Assembly: GCA_030726725.1 (NCBI GenBank)
Contig: JANRDC010000031.1
Span: forward strand, 185,233-249,232
Reading direction: 5' to 3'
DNA length: 64,000 bases
Source of the DNA: Flavobacteriaceae bacterium
GTDB lineage: Bacteria > Bacteroidota > Bacteroidia > Flavobacteriales > Flavobacteriaceae
A program made the translations under genes and the position numbers. Position 1 is the stretch's first letter. Every line of letters begins with the position of its first letter. The notes under the pieces are model-generated. The model had not been told where the DNA came from. It saw nothing but the letters and a program-made list of their open reading frames with translations, and ran no database searches. Positions 28,584 through 38,375 of this stretch are shown one piece after another.

Positions 28584-29111
28584 TTACGAATGCTTTTCTG
28601 AAATATTGATTTCTACAGCGCCTGTTTCCTCCAAAAGCGCTCTGAGTGACTCTTCGTTGTCATGTACAGAAATTTCCATCACAAAGTGATCATCTGTAGA
28701 ACGAACATCAGGATTTTCAGCTTTTTTAAACGGCCATAATTTACTGCGCATGTAAAAAGTGATCACCATTAAGTGGGCAGCGAAAAATATCGTAAGTTCA
28801 AACATGACTGGAACAAATGAAGGCATGTTTTCTAGATAGCTAAAGCTAGGTTTTCCCCCAATATCCTGAGGCCAATCTTGGATCATGATAAAATTCATCA
28901 TGGTGATCGCCACAGACAAACCTACAATACCGTATAAAAAAGCCGCAATAGCAATACGTGTAGGGGCTAGACCCATAGCCTTATCCAAACCGTGGACTGG
29001 GAATGGGCAATATACTTCATCGATGTGGTGGTGGGCAGCGCGCACCTTTTTTACGGCCATCATTAAGATGTCGTCATCGTTGTACAAGGCGTGAATTACT
29101 TTGTTTGCCAT
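28584..29111 (-). CDS. actD: Alternative complex III subunit ActD (DUF3341)
   Basis: A 175-residue protein with an N-terminal cytoplasmic part (HALYNDDDILMMAVKKVR, a DUF3341 beginning), the conserved VYCPFPVHGLDKAMGL, and two membrane helices (about 57-77 and 95-115). ActD has no cofactor and holds the membrane subunits together. It sits between actC (2 bases) and actE in the standard order. Confidence 0.93.
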   Translation of the reverse strand: MANKVIHALYNDDDILMMAVKKVRAAHHHIDEVYCPFPVHGLDKAMGLAPTRIAIAAFLYGIVGLSVAITMMNFIMIQDWPQDIGGKPSFSYLENMPSFVPVMFELTIFFAAHLMVITFYMRSKLWPFKKAENPDVRSTDDHFVMEISVHDNEESLRALLEETGAVEINISEKHS

Positions 29112-29113
29112 AA

Positions 29114-30565
29114 CTATTCTTCCTTTTTAGTTTTAGCTGCCTTAGTCGCTTTGGCCTTTTCAGGCATGGTGTACAATGGCAGACCAGCATCTCTTAATTT
29201 TTTGTATTTCTCCCCTGAAGACTTCAAAATAGTTTTTACCTCAGCCTGCGCAATCACTGGGAAAGTACGGGCGTAAAGCAAGAACAACACAAAGAAAAAG
29301 CCTATAGTTCCGATAAAAATACTGATGTCGACAAAAGTTGGAGAGAACATAGTCCAAGATGATGGAAGGTAATCTCTGTGCAATGAAGTAACGATAATCA
29401 CAAAGCGCTCAAACCACATCCCAATGTTTACCACAATAGAGATAAAGAAGGAGAACATAATACTGGTGCGCAAGCGCTTAAACCACATAAATTGAGGAGA
29501 GAACACGTTACAGGTCATCATCGCCCAATAAGCCCAAGCGTAAGGACCAGTAGCTCTGTTAAGAAATGCGTACTGTTCGTATTCAACACCTGAATACCAA
29601 GCCATAAAGAGCTCAGTGATGTAGGCACATCCAACAATGGAACCTGTGATCATGATCACTATATTCATCAACTCAATGTGCTGAACGGTAATGTAAGCTT
29701 CTAAATTGGACACCTTTCTCATGATAATCAGCAAGGTGTTTACCATGGCAAATCCTGAGAAAATCGCTCCAGCCACAAAGTAGGGCGGGAAAATGGTGGT
29801 GTGCCAACCAGGGATCACCGAGGTAGCAAAGTCAAAGGATACGATGGTGTGTACTGAAAGTACCAAAGGAGTAGCCAAACCTGCCAAAACCAAGGAAACT
29901 TCTTCAAAACGCTGCCAATCTTTGGCGCGTCCAGACCATCCAAAGCTGAGCAAACTGTATATTTTCTTTTGGAAAGGCTTTACGGCACGGTCTCTAATCA
30001 TCGCGAAATCAGGCAACAAACCAGTCCACCAGAACACCAGTGAAACCGATAGGTAAGTCGAGATCGCAAATACGTCCCACAGCAGCGGTGAGTTGAAGTT
30101 GACCCAAAGCGATCCGTATTGATTCGGAATGGGAACTACCCAGTAAGCGAGCCATGGACGACCCATGTGAATGATGGGGAACAATCCCGCTTGGATCACC
30201 GAGAAAATAGTCATGGCCTCTGCAGAACGGTTTACCGCCATTCTCCACTTTTGTCTAAAAAGCAAAAGCACAGCAGAAATAAGTGTTCCAGCGTGACCGA
30301 TACCTACCCACCATACGAAGTTGGTGATATCCCATGCCCAACCAACAGTTTTGTTTAGACCCCAAGTACCAATACCTGTGGAAACCGTGTAAACAATAGC
30401 ACCTAATCCCCACAAAAATGCGACAAGTGCGATGGAAAATACTATCCACCAAGATTTGTTGGCTTTACCTTCAACTGGTGCGACAATGTCCAAGGTTACA
30501 TCGTGGTATCCCTTGTCTCCTTCGACCAGTGGTTTTCTAATTGGTGCTTCGTAATGCGACGCCAT
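29114..30565 (-). CDS. actC: Alternative complex III subunit ActC (NrfD/PsrC-like)
   Basis: A 483-residue NrfD-family membrane protein with about ten helices and a cytoplasmic lysine/alanine-rich tail (KAKATKAAKTKKEE). Motifs such as FVWWVGIGHAGTLISAVLLL and GRPWLAYWV are characteristic; ActC carries the menaquinol-oxidising site near the ActB iron-sulfur clusters. It follows actB by 27 bases. Confidence 0.95.
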   Translation of the reverse strand: MASHYEAPIRKPLVEGDKGYHDVTLDIVAPVEGKANKSWWIVFSIALVAFLWGLGAIVYTVSTGIGTWGLNKTVGWAWDITNFVWWVGIGHAGTLISAVLLLFRQKWRMAVNRSAEAMTIFSVIQAGLFPIIHMGRPWLAYWVVPIPNQYGSLWVNFNSPLLWDVFAISTYLSVSLVFWWTGLLPDFAMIRDRAVKPFQKKIYSLLSFGWSGRAKDWQRFEEVSLVLAGLATPLVLSVHTIVSFDFATSVIPGWHTTIFPPYFVAGAIFSGFAMVNTLLIIMRKVSNLEAYITVQHIELMNIVIMITGSIVGCAYITELFMAWYSGVEYEQYAFLNRATGPYAWAYWAMMTCNVFSPQFMWFKRLRTSIMFSFFISIVVNIGMWFERFVIIVTSLHRDYLPSSWTMFSPTFVDISIFIGTIGFFFVLFLLYARTFPVIAQAEVKTILKSSGEKYKKLRDAGLPLYTMPEKAKATKAAKTKKEE

Positions 30566-30592
30566 ATGATGATAATTATTGTTCTTAGTAAA

Positions 30593-33500
30593 TTATGCTT
30601 CGGTTGTGTTTCTCACCTTAACGTGGTAGAACACATTGGGTTTTGTGCCCACATGCTCTAACAAGTGATATACACGCTCACTTTTGCTTAAAGAAGTCAC
30701 TTGGCTATTTGGATCGTTGACATCGCCAAAAATCATAGCGCCATTGTTACAAGCTGCGGAGCAAGCCGTTTGGAATTCCCCATCTTGAATAGTTCTTCCC
30801 TCCCTTTTGGCATCCAAGATTGTTTTTTGTGTTTTTTGAATACACATAGAACACTTCTCCATGACCCCACGAGAACGAACATTCACATCAGGGTTCAAGA
30901 CCATTTTACCCAAATCGTTGTTCATGTGGAAGTCAAACTCGTCGTTGTTGTTGTACAAGAACCAGTTAAATCTTCTCACCTTGTAAGGACAGTTGTTCGC
31001 ACAGTAACGGGTACCGACACATCTGTTGTAAGCCATATGGTTTTGGCCTTGTCTTGAGTGTGAGGTAGCGGCAACGGGGCAAACCGTCTCGCATGGTGCG
31101 TGATTACAGTGTTGACACATCACAGGTTGGAAAGCAACTTGAGGGTTGGCTGAAGGATCTTCCAACTGACCAAAACCTCCTAGTGAACCTTCATCTCCGA
31201 ATAATCCGTTGAAGTCATCTTTTTTCTGGTTATCCCCCTCAAAAGAAGTTTCTGATGAATAATAACGGTCGATGCGCAACCAGTGCATATCGCGGGATTT
31301 TCTGATTTCAGATTTACCCACCACTGGGACGTTGTTTTCAGCGTGACATGCGATCACGCAAGCACCACATCCTGTACATGCATTTAAATCGATAGACAAA
31401 TTGAAGTGGTGACCGATCGAACGATCAAATGAGTCCCATAAATCTACAGAAGATGCGGGCACCTCTTGGTGATCTAGAGAAACCTTTGGCTTTTCATTCC
31501 ATTGTTCGGCTTTCGCTGTGTTGAAAATCTCCAAGGTAGTTTCCTTGATGATGTCTCCACGGCCCATCAATGTATTTTGTAACTGAACTGAGGCAAATTC
31601 GTGCATTCCTGAAGCCAAGGCTACAGAAACCTCTTGAACAGGTTGAAATGCTTGGTAAAACCCATAAGCATTCACCCCAACTTGCATCAATTCTTTAAGA
31701 CCTGACTTTCTTCCGTAACCCAAAGCGAGTCCCACTGTGCCAGGAGCTTGACCTGGTTGGATTAAGGCGGGCACTTTAAGGCTGGTGTTTCCTACAGTTA
31801 AGGTGACGTAACTACCGTCTAGACCACCGTTGGCCACGTGTTCGTTCACAATGCCTAAGGCTTGCGCATCTGCTTTAGAGAAAGTGGCGTAGTTATCCCA
31901 GCTGACACGAGAGATAGGATCGGGGAATTCTTGAAGCCAGGGGTTATTGGCCTCTTGACCATCACCCATACCTGTTTTGGTATAAAGCACCAACTCCATA
32001 GCTACACCTTGACTACCAGCTAAAGCTGCAGCACTAGAAGCCGCATCAACAGAGGCTACTGCAGACCTGCCAGAGGCGGTTTGCGCAAAGTATCCATCGT
32101 GTAGGGCTTGTGACCAAGAAGATGCTCCTAAAATATTGTTTTCCCAATAGGCGCGCACATAATCGTAGTAGCTCATGTCAACACCTAACCAGTTCAATAC
32201 AGACGTTTGGATTTGACGAGAATCAAAAAGATTTCTGATCACAGGCTGAGCAAGAGCGTATTGGCCCGCTTTCGGAGACATATCGCCCCATGATTCTAAA
32301 TAGTGATGGGCAGCAGCAACGTATTGGGCTACTTCGGTTGTTTCATTAGGCGTAGTGGCAAATACCACAGTCACAGGAACCTGCTGCATGGCTGCGGCAA
32401 ATTCGCCCCCGTTGGGCAGGCTATACACCGGGTTAACACCATCGGTAATCAACATACCTACCTGACCTGCGGCCATAGCGGGAATAATTGCATTGACCTC
32501 AGAGGCATTTGCGCTGGTGATGGTTCTGGGCAAAGCAGGGTCAAATGAAGCGCTAGAAAGCCACTGATTGATGGCCAAAACCAACAATTGCGCGTCTACA
32601 TCTTCAATTCCACTGACCAATACACCAGCTGAACCTGCTTTGCGCAGATCAGCCACCATGGCATCGACCATTTTTTTCTGCGCCTCGGTTAAGTCGACAG
32701 CTATGGAAGTACCTGATAAACCACCAAAAATGGCTGCGAGTATTCTTTTTTGCTCCGCATTAGTAGCGGGTAATCTGTAATCAGCATTGGCTCCTGAAAG
32801 CGTCATCAAAGATTCAACCTGATAGTGACGTGACATTCTGCCTTGGCTAGGAACTCTTCCCTGAGCATAACCTGCAGAGAATCCACCACCTTGCCAATCA
32901 CCTAGAAAATCAGCGCCGATAGAGACAATGACATCCGCCTTAGAAAAGTCGTAATCAGCCAAAGCGCGTTGTCCGTAGATACGCTCATAAGCATTGAGCG
33001 CAGCTTCTTTGGATACCGCATCATAGGCGACGTGAATTACTTGTGGATATACTGCTTGTAGCTGTGCCATCAAAGCAGCAGTAGATGGGCTAGCATAGGA
33101 CTGAGTCAACAAAACCACCTTTTGTCCTGAAGCCTTAGTGGCGTTTAATTGGTCGATCACCGCTTTGTCCAAATCAGACCAAGAAACAGGAGCTCCTTGA
33201 AGCGAAGGCCCTTGAATTCTGGAGCTGTCGTATAGAGAAAGCACTGAGGCGTGCACACGAGCATTGGCCCCTGAGAAATAAGCTGCTTCGCGATTTGATT
33301 CGATTTTGATGGGACGACCCTCAGCAGTTTTCACCAATACAGAGGCAAAATCAAATCCATTGGCTATGCTTGTGGCGTAAAAATTGGCCACACCAGGAAT
33401 GATTTCCTCCGGCTGAACCACATAAGGAATGGTTTTTACCACAGGACCTTCACAGGCAGCCAAAGTGGCTGCTGCTGTACTGAAACCTACAAACTTTAGA

Positions 33501-33664
33501 AAATCTCGACGGTTGGTCGAAGTGTTATCCAAAGTTTCTTTGTTGCCCAAGAACTGGTCAACAGGCAACTCAGATACAAACTCATTGTTTCTAAGCTTTT
33601 GGATTGCAGGGTCATTGGAATTGAGTTCTGCTTCGCTTTTCCAATAGTTTTTAGTTGATGCCAT
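30593..33664 (-). CDS. actB: Alternative complex III subunit ActB, iron-sulfur protein with degenerate molybdopterin domain
   Basis: A 1023-residue periplasmic protein. A Tat-variant signal lies unusually deep: NRRDFLKF with RR at residues 52-53, followed by ATLAACEG. The first about 730 residues resemble a molybdopterin oxidoreductase without cofactor ligands. The C-terminal region holds four cysteine clusters: CTGCGACVIACH, CQHCNHAPCETVCP, CVGTRYCANNCP, and CSMC with CSAACN, fitting three [4Fe-4S] and one [3Fe-4S] clusters in the family. It transfers electrons from ActC toward the ActA hemes. The ATG at 33664 (MASTKNYWKSEAE) is preferred over a TTG ten codons upstream, because the conserved N-terminus begins there. 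Confidence 0.96.
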   Translation of the reverse strand: MASTKNYWKSEAELNSNDPAIQKLRNNEFVSELPVDQFLGNKETLDNTSTNRRDFLKFVGFSTAAATLAACEGPVVKTIPYVVQPEEIIPGVANFYATSIANGFDFASVLVKTAEGRPIKIESNREAAYFSGANARVHASVLSLYDSSRIQGPSLQGAPVSWSDLDKAVIDQLNATKASGQKVVLLTQSYASPSTAALMAQLQAVYPQVIHVAYDAVSKEAALNAYERIYGQRALADYDFSKADVIVSIGADFLGDWQGGGFSAGYAQGRVPSQGRMSRHYQVESLMTLSGANADYRLPATNAEQKRILAAIFGGLSGTSIAVDLTEAQKKMVDAMVADLRKAGSAGVLVSGIEDVDAQLLVLAINQWLSSASFDPALPRTITSANASEVNAIIPAMAAGQVGMLITDGVNPVYSLPNGGEFAAAMQQVPVTVVFATTPNETTEVAQYVAAAHHYLESWGDMSPKAGQYALAQPVIRNLFDSRQIQTSVLNWLGVDMSYYDYVRAYWENNILGASSWSQALHDGYFAQTASGRSAVASVDAASSAAALAGSQGVAMELVLYTKTGMGDGQEANNPWLQEFPDPISRVSWDNYATFSKADAQALGIVNEHVANGGLDGSYVTLTVGNTSLKVPALIQPGQAPGTVGLALGYGRKSGLKELMQVGVNAYGFYQAFQPVQEVSVALASGMHEFASVQLQNTLMGRGDIIKETTLEIFNTAKAEQWNEKPKVSLDHQEVPASSVDLWDSFDRSIGHHFNLSIDLNACTGCGACVIACHAENNVPVVGKSEIRKSRDMHWLRIDRYYSSETSFEGDNQKKDDFNGLFGDEGSLGGFGQLEDPSANPQVAFQPVMCQHCNHAPCETVCPVAATSHSRQGQNHMAYNRCVGTRYCANNCPYKVRRFNWFLYNNNDEFDFHMNNDLGKMVLNPDVNVRSRGVMEKCSMCIQKTQKTILDAKREGRTIQDGEFQTACSAACNNGAMIFGDVNDPNSQVTSLSKSERVYHLLEHVGTKPNVFYHVKVRNTTEA

Positions 33665-33694
33665 AGGATCTGATATAAACTTCTTCTTATTCAA

Positions 33695-35011
33695 TTAATA
33701 GTGGCATTTTCCACATTCAAGACCGCCCATTTGCGCCGCAGTAAGCTTTTCAACACCGTATTTTTCAGAGAGCGCTTTGTGTATTGAAGCGTAGTATTCA
33801 TTGCCTTTAACATCCACTTCAGTAGCCCTGTGGCAATCGATACACCAGCCCATGGTCAACGGAGAATACTGATAAGCAATCTCCATCTCCTCCACTGGTC
33901 CGTGGCAAGTTTGACAAGCCACTCCAGCCACTGTAACGTGTTGGGCGTGGTTGAAGTAGGCAAAATCTGGTAACTTATGGATACGCACCCACTCTACTGG
34001 CTTAGACTCCCCAGTGTAAGACTGAGTTTCTTCATCCCAGCCAACAGCCTGGTACAATTTCTTGATTTCACCGGTGTAAAACTCATTGGTATACCCTTCA
34101 GCGATATCTGCTGCACTGGGTCCCTCAGGATTCCCTTTGTACTCGTAGATCGACTTGTGGCAGTTCATACAAATATTTAGAGACGGAACACCCGAATGTT
34201 TTGATGTTCTGGCTGAGGAGTGGCAATAAGTACATTCGATTTTATTGTCTCCCGCGTGAATTTTGTGGGAAAAATGTATCGGCTGTATGGGCGCATAACC
34301 TTGATCAACACCGACCTGCATCAAATAGCCATATACTTGATACGCGCTAAACAGCAACAAGAAGACTACCGTTACAAAAACGAGGAACGGGTTGTTGGAA
34401 AAATATTTCCAGAAAGAGGGGATCTCGGTTTTTGCCTCTTCAGTGTAAATTCCATTGACTTGGGCAATTCTGGTCAAAATGCGGCGAACAAACACCAACA
34501 TCATCAACAACAAACCAAAAACCACGACCAAAGCACCTAGAATCACCTCGTTGGATATTCCAGAGGCAGCAGGAGCACCTGCTTCAGCTGTAGCGACAGC
34601 AGCAGGAGCAGCAGGAGCGGGTTCAGGGGCGTCGGTATAGGCCAATATAGCATCGATATCGCTGTTGCTCAAAAGAGGAAAAGCGGTCATTTGGGTTTGG
34701 TTGTACTCGTTGTAGATCGCAAGAGCACGAGCGTCACCTGACTTGATCAGAGATTGACTGTTTTTGATCCAAGCGTATAACCACTCTTTATCACCATCGT
34801 ATTTAGCGACCACGCCAGCCAGAGCAGGACCGGTCATTTTGCGGTTCAATGCGTGACATGCAGCACAGTTCTGATTGAACAACTGCTTGCCCTTTTGCAC
34901 GTCTTCAGCTGGTGCTTCTTGCGCCATAACAGCACTGAAAGACAGGGACATAGACATGAAAAGCAACGAAAAAATTCGGGAGATGGATCGGAGGCAAATC
35001 ACCTTTTTCAT
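33695..35011 (-). CDS. actA: Alternative complex III subunit ActA, multiheme cytochrome c with extra N-terminal heme domain
   Basis: A 438-residue membrane-anchored cytochrome. A signal peptide (1-30) is followed by a class-I cytochrome c domain with CAACH (49-53), an Ala/Pro linker (about 129-152), two membrane helices (about 156-174 and 208-228), then the five-heme domain with CTYCH (260-264), CMNCH (281-285), CQTCH (366-370), CIDCH (390-394) and CGKCH (433-437). So six CxxCH motifs are present, one more than the pentaheme ActA described for Rhodothermus. The ATG at 35011 (MKKVICLRSISRIF) begins a normal signal peptide; the longer frame does not. First gene of the act-cta operon. Confidence 0.95.
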   Translation of the reverse strand: MKKVICLRSISRIFSLLFMSMSLSFSAVMAQEAPAEDVQKGKQLFNQNCAACHALNRKMTGPALAGVVAKYDGDKEWLYAWIKNSQSLIKSGDARALAIYNEYNQTQMTAFPLLSNSDIDAILAYTDAPEPAPAAPAAVATAEAGAPAASGISNEVILGALVVVFGLLLMMLVFVRRILTRIAQVNGIYTEEAKTEIPSFWKYFSNNPFLVFVTVVFLLLFSAYQVYGYLMQVGVDQGYAPIQPIHFSHKIHAGDNKIECTYCHSSARTSKHSGVPSLNICMNCHKSIYEYKGNPEGPSAADIAEGYTNEFYTGEIKKLYQAVGWDEETQSYTGESKPVEWVRIHKLPDFAYFNHAQHVTVAGVACQTCHGPVEEMEIAYQYSPLTMGWCIDCHRATEVDVKGNEYYASIHKALSEKYGVEKLTAAQMGGLECGKCHY

Positions 35012-35084
35012 AGAGTATAGTTTGCTGTGTAGATCAAGTAAAACCTCATTTTTTTTAAAGCTAAGGCCTACTATATTTCGCAAG

Positions 35085-35092
35085 CAAAAATA
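35085..35092 (-). promoter_or_regulatory. Possible -7 box of the act-cta operon
   Basis: TATTTTTG on the minus strand matches TAnnTTTG and would give a leader of roughly 65-70 bases before the actA ATG. No TTG is seen at 19-21 bases upstream (the closest triplet differs by one base), so confidence is moderate. The rest of the 191-base gap between actA and the SPOR gene is AT-rich and otherwise featureless. Confidence 0.45.
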
Positions 35093-35202
35093 AACAATAC
35101 ACTTTATTTCATTGATCCATAAAGTTCGATAATTAGTAATTTATACACGTTCTAAATAATCGATATTTATCGCCCAAAACAAATTAAATATACCTTTGCT
35201 TT

Positions 35203-35592
35203 ATGAAAAGAAAAACACTTGTGTACATCGCTTTTGTCCTGTACAATGCCATTGCTTTTTCAGCATGGGGTCAGCGGGACAGTTTATGGGTAGCAGAGGC
35301 CAAAACCGGAGAAAAAATCGAGTGGCTGCTCGAAGACTATCAAGCGTTAAACCGCATCACATCGACCTACAGAATACAGATATATGCAGGAAACTACCAA
35401 AACGCGCAAAGAGTTATGGCTGAAGCCCAAGCTGCATTTCCCGACACACCGGTTTATTTAGATTTTAGGTCTCCGAGTTATCGGGTGAGAATTGGCTCAT
35501 TTGCCAACAGACTTGAGGGTGAGAAAAAACTGATCGCCATCCGCAGGATCTATAAAACTTCAGTGTTGATCAAACCCGAGAAAACCATGTAA
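35203..35592 (+). CDS. Small secreted SPOR-domain protein
   Basis: A 129-residue exported protein: signal peptide about 1-23 (ending AFSAWG|QRD) and a SPOR-like repeat domain from about residue 54 (STYRIQIYAGNYQNAQRVMAEAQAAFPDTPVYL and SYRVRIGSFANRLEGEKKL), which has the two beta-alpha units of SPOR. SPOR domains bind denuded peptidoglycan glycan strands, often at division sites. TACCTTTG (35191-35198), a -7 box match, ends only 4 bases before the ATG, so the mRNA may be leaderless. The gene converges on infB and shares its terminator. An overlapping frame starting at 35196 is a shadow. Confidence 0.82.
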   Translation: MKRKTLVYIAFVLYNAIAFSAWGQRDSLWVAEAKTGEKIEWLLEDYQALNRITSTYRIQIYAGNYQNAQRVMAEAQAAFPDTPVYLDFRSPSYRVRIGSFANRLEGEKKLIAIRRIYKTSVLIKPEKTM

Positions 35593-35593
35593 A

Positions 35594-35622
35594 ATAAAAA
35601 AAGCCCTTTCGGGCTTTTTTTA
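35594..35622. terminator. Bidirectional terminator between the SPOR gene and infB
   Basis: A-run, stem AAAAGCCC-TTTC-GGGCTTTT and T-run; it lies directly after the SPOR stop and overlaps the infB stop codon on the other strand, so it can end both convergent units. Confidence 0.9.
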
Positions 35623-38334
35623 TTTTAGTTTCTTCTTCACTGCTACCTCTTTGTAAGCTTCTATGATGTCCTTTTCGTACAAATCATTGTAGTTCTTGAT
35701 CTGCATACCACAGTCATAGCCTTTAGCCACTTCTTTAGCGTCATCTTTAAAGCGTTTCAAGGAAGTCAACTCTCCGGTGTAGACCACAACACCTTCGCGA
35801 ATCAACCTGATTTTAGAATCCCTGAATATCTTACCGGTAAGTACCATACAACCTGCAATGGTACCGATTTTGGAGATTTTAAAGGTTTCGCGCACCTCAG
35901 CGGTTCCATTGATCTCTTCCTTCATTTCTGGAGAAAGCATACCTTCCATCGCATCCTTGAGGTCGTTGATCGCATCGTAGATAATGGAATAAGTGCGGAT
36001 ATCGATTTCTTCTTTTTCTGCCAAATCACGGGCATTACCCATGGGTCGAACATTAAATCCGATAATGATCGCGTCTGATGCAGAGGCGAGCAAAACATCT
36101 GATTCTGTGATCGCACCAACAGCCCTGTGAATGATGTTTACTTGAATTTCATCGGTAGATAATTTCTGGAATGAATCGGTCAAGGCTTCAACAGAACCAT
36201 CCACATCCCCTTTAAGGATGACATTGAGCTCTTTAAAGTCACCCAACGCAATTCTGCGTCCAATTTCATCCAGCGTAATGTGTCTTTGCGTACGCACTGA
36301 CTGTTCGCGCATCAATTGAGCGCGTTTAGAAGCGATTTGTTTGGCTTCTTTTTCGTCCTCGTACACTTTGAATTTATCACCCGCTTGCGGAGCTCCATCC
36401 AATCCTAATATAGAAATAGGTGTCGCTGGTCCAGCAACTTTTATATTTTGTCCACGCTCATCTTGCATGGCTTTTATCTTTCCACTGCAAGTACCTGCCA
36501 GAACGTAATCCCCGATTTTTAGTGTTCCGTTTTGCACCAATACAGTGGACACATAACCGCGGCCCTTGTCGAGCAGCGCTTCTACAACGGTACCGTTGGC
36601 CATGCGATCCGGATTGGCTTTCAAGTCTAAGAGTTCAGCTTCTAGCAGAACTTTTTCCAGCAATTCCTTGATACCTTGACCTGTTTTAGCGGAGATATCT
36701 TGGGACTGAATTTTACCTCCCCAATCCTCGACCAATAGGTTCATCTGCGCCAATCCTTCCTTGATTTTTTCCGGATTAGCGGTGGGTTTATCCACCTTGT
36801 TGATGGCAAATATGATCGGCACACCCGCAGCTTGCGCGTGGCTGATCGCTTCTTTGGTCTGGGGCATGATGTTGTCATCCGCAGCAGCCACAATGATGGC
36901 GATATCCGTTACTTGAGCTCCACGAGCACGCATCGCGGTAAACGCTTCGTGACCAGGGGTATCCAAGAAGGTGATTTTCTGCCCACCTTCCAAGGTAACA
37001 GCGTATGCACCAATGTGTTGTGTGATTCCACCGCTTTCGCCAGCGATCACATTGGCCTTTCTGATATAATCCAAAAGCGAAGTCTTTCCGTGATCCACGT
37101 GACCCATGACCGTAACAATAGGGGCTCTGTGCTGTAACTCTTCAGGCGAATCCACCACGACTTCAATATTCTCTTCAAGATCCGCGGTGACAAACTCAAC
37201 ACTAAATCCGAACTCTTCAGCTACAATACTGAGTGTTTCCGCATCTAAACGTTGGTTCATGGTCACCATCATACCCAAAGACATACAGGCAGAAATAATT
37301 TCTGTAGTCGACACGTTCATCATCGTAGCTACTTCGTTTGCGGTCACAAACTCAGTAACTTTTAGGATGCGGCTTTCCAACTCTTGCTGCTCGATGTCTC
37401 GTTCAGCCATAGAGCGGTGCATATCTCTTTTGTCTCTGCGGTATTTAGCGCCCTTGCCTTTTTTGGTTTTTCCTTGAAGTTTTTCCAAGGTTTCGCGCAC
37501 TTGTTTTTGCACATCTTCTTCGGTGGGCTCAACGCGTGGTGCACCTGGGGCTTTGGGACGAAAACGATCTTGGGTATTCGATGCGCCTGGAGCACCGGGT
37601 TTGGTGGTGATGCGCTTTCTTTTCTTTTTGGCGTCCGCATCAGCACTTTGGGCTGGCGTCGGCTTCTTCTTCGGACGTTCAAACTGACTCAGGTCGATCT
37701 TCTCCCCCATGATCTTTGGACCCGATAATTTTTGGTACTTGGTCTCTAGGGTTTGGGATTCTTCCTGTTCGGGTGCTTCAGCCACAGCTGGCTCATCAAC
37801 CTTAGCTGGAACCACTTCTGGCTCAGGGGTGTTGACTACCTGAGGGGTTACTGGCTCAACTACTGCTACTGGAGCAGCAACCGGTGCTTCTTCTGCTTTT
37901 GGTTCAGCAACTTCAGCGACTACCTCAACAGGGGGAACTTCTTTAACTTCGGGTACCTGAGGCTCTGGAGCGGCAGGTTTCGGATTTAGATCAATTTTGC
38001 CCACCATCTTGGGTTTGTCCAAGGTGGATTTAGCGCGTACGACCTCAGATTTGGCCTGGGCCAATCTCTTGTCTTCCAATTCCTTTTCAAGTTGGATGCG
38101 GATCGCTTCTTTCTCTTTGCGTTTTTCCTCACCCACCTCTTGTGACGCGACTTTTTTAGTCATATCAGTTTGGAACTCATCGAGCAACACCTGATACACT
38201 TCATTGGAAATTTTGGTCGTAGGACGTGCCTCGACATCAAACCCCTTTGAAGAGAGGTGATCTACCGCTCTATCGAGCGATATATTCAGTTCTCTGAGGA
38301 CTTTATTGAGTCGAATCGTTTCTTGTTCTGCCAT
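35620..38334 (-). CDS. infB: Translation initiation factor IF-2
   Basis: A 904-residue GTPase that loads fMet-tRNA onto the 30S subunit. An N-terminal helical IF2_N domain (1-55) precedes a long low-complexity stretch (about 115-275, rich in P, A, E and V, then lysine-rich), a second IF2_N domain (about 322-380), and the GTPase core with G1 GHVDHGKT (411-418), G3 DTPGHEAF and G4 NKVDK. The C-terminal C2 domain carries the initiator-tRNA-binding end ([13 protein letters not shown]). Last gene of the rimP-nusA-infB operon, 41 bases after nusA. Confidence 0.98.
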   Translation of the reverse strand: MAEQETIRLNKVLRELNISLDRAVDHLSSKGFDVEARPTTKISNEVYQVLLDEFQTDMTKKVASQEVGEEKRKEKEAIRIQLEKELEDKRLAQAKSEVVRAKSTLDKPKMVGKIDLNPKPAAPEPQVPEVKEVPPVEVVAEVAEPKAEEAPVAAPVAVVEPVTPQVVNTPEPEVVPAKVDEPAVAEAPEQEESQTLETKYQKLSGPKIMGEKIDLSQFERPKKKPTPAQSADADAKKKRKRITTKPGAPGASNTQDRFRPKAPGAPRVEPTEEDVQKQVRETLEKLQGKTKKGKGAKYRRDKRDMHRSMAERDIEQQELESRILKVTEFVTANEVATMMNVSTTEIISACMSLGMMVTMNQRLDAETLSIVAEEFGFSVEFVTADLEENIEVVVDSPEELQHRAPIVTVMGHVDHGKTSLLDYIRKANVIAGESGGITQHIGAYAVTLEGGQKITFLDTPGHEAFTAMRARGAQVTDIAIIVAAADDNIMPQTKEAISHAQAAGVPIIFAINKVDKPTANPEKIKEGLAQMNLLVEDWGGKIQSQDISAKTGQGIKELLEKVLLEAELLDLKANPDRMANGTVVEALLDKGRGYVSTVLVQNGTLKIGDYVLAGTCSGKIKAMQDERGQNIKVAGPATPISILGLDGAPQAGDKFKVYEDEKEAKQIASKRAQLMREQSVRTQRHITLDEIGRRIALGDFKELNVILKGDVDGSVEALTDSFQKLSTDEIQVNIIHRAVGAITESDVLLASASDAIIIGFNVRPMGNARDLAEKEEIDIRTYSIIYDAINDLKDAMEGMLSPEMKEEINGTAEVRETFKISKIGTIAGCMVLTGKIFRDSKIRLIREGVVVYTGELTSLKRFKDDAKEVAKGYDCGMQIKNYNDLYEKDIIEAYKEVAVKKKLK

Positions 38335-38375
38335 AAAATAGGGTTCCTTGCTGCTTATCCGTTTGCAAATATAGC

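Noticed and set aside
37384..37989. Plus-strand frames opposite infB with many aromatic and hydrophobic residues
   Set aside because: They are the complement of the low-complexity, alanine/proline/glutamate/lysine-rich part of IF-2, not membrane proteins.
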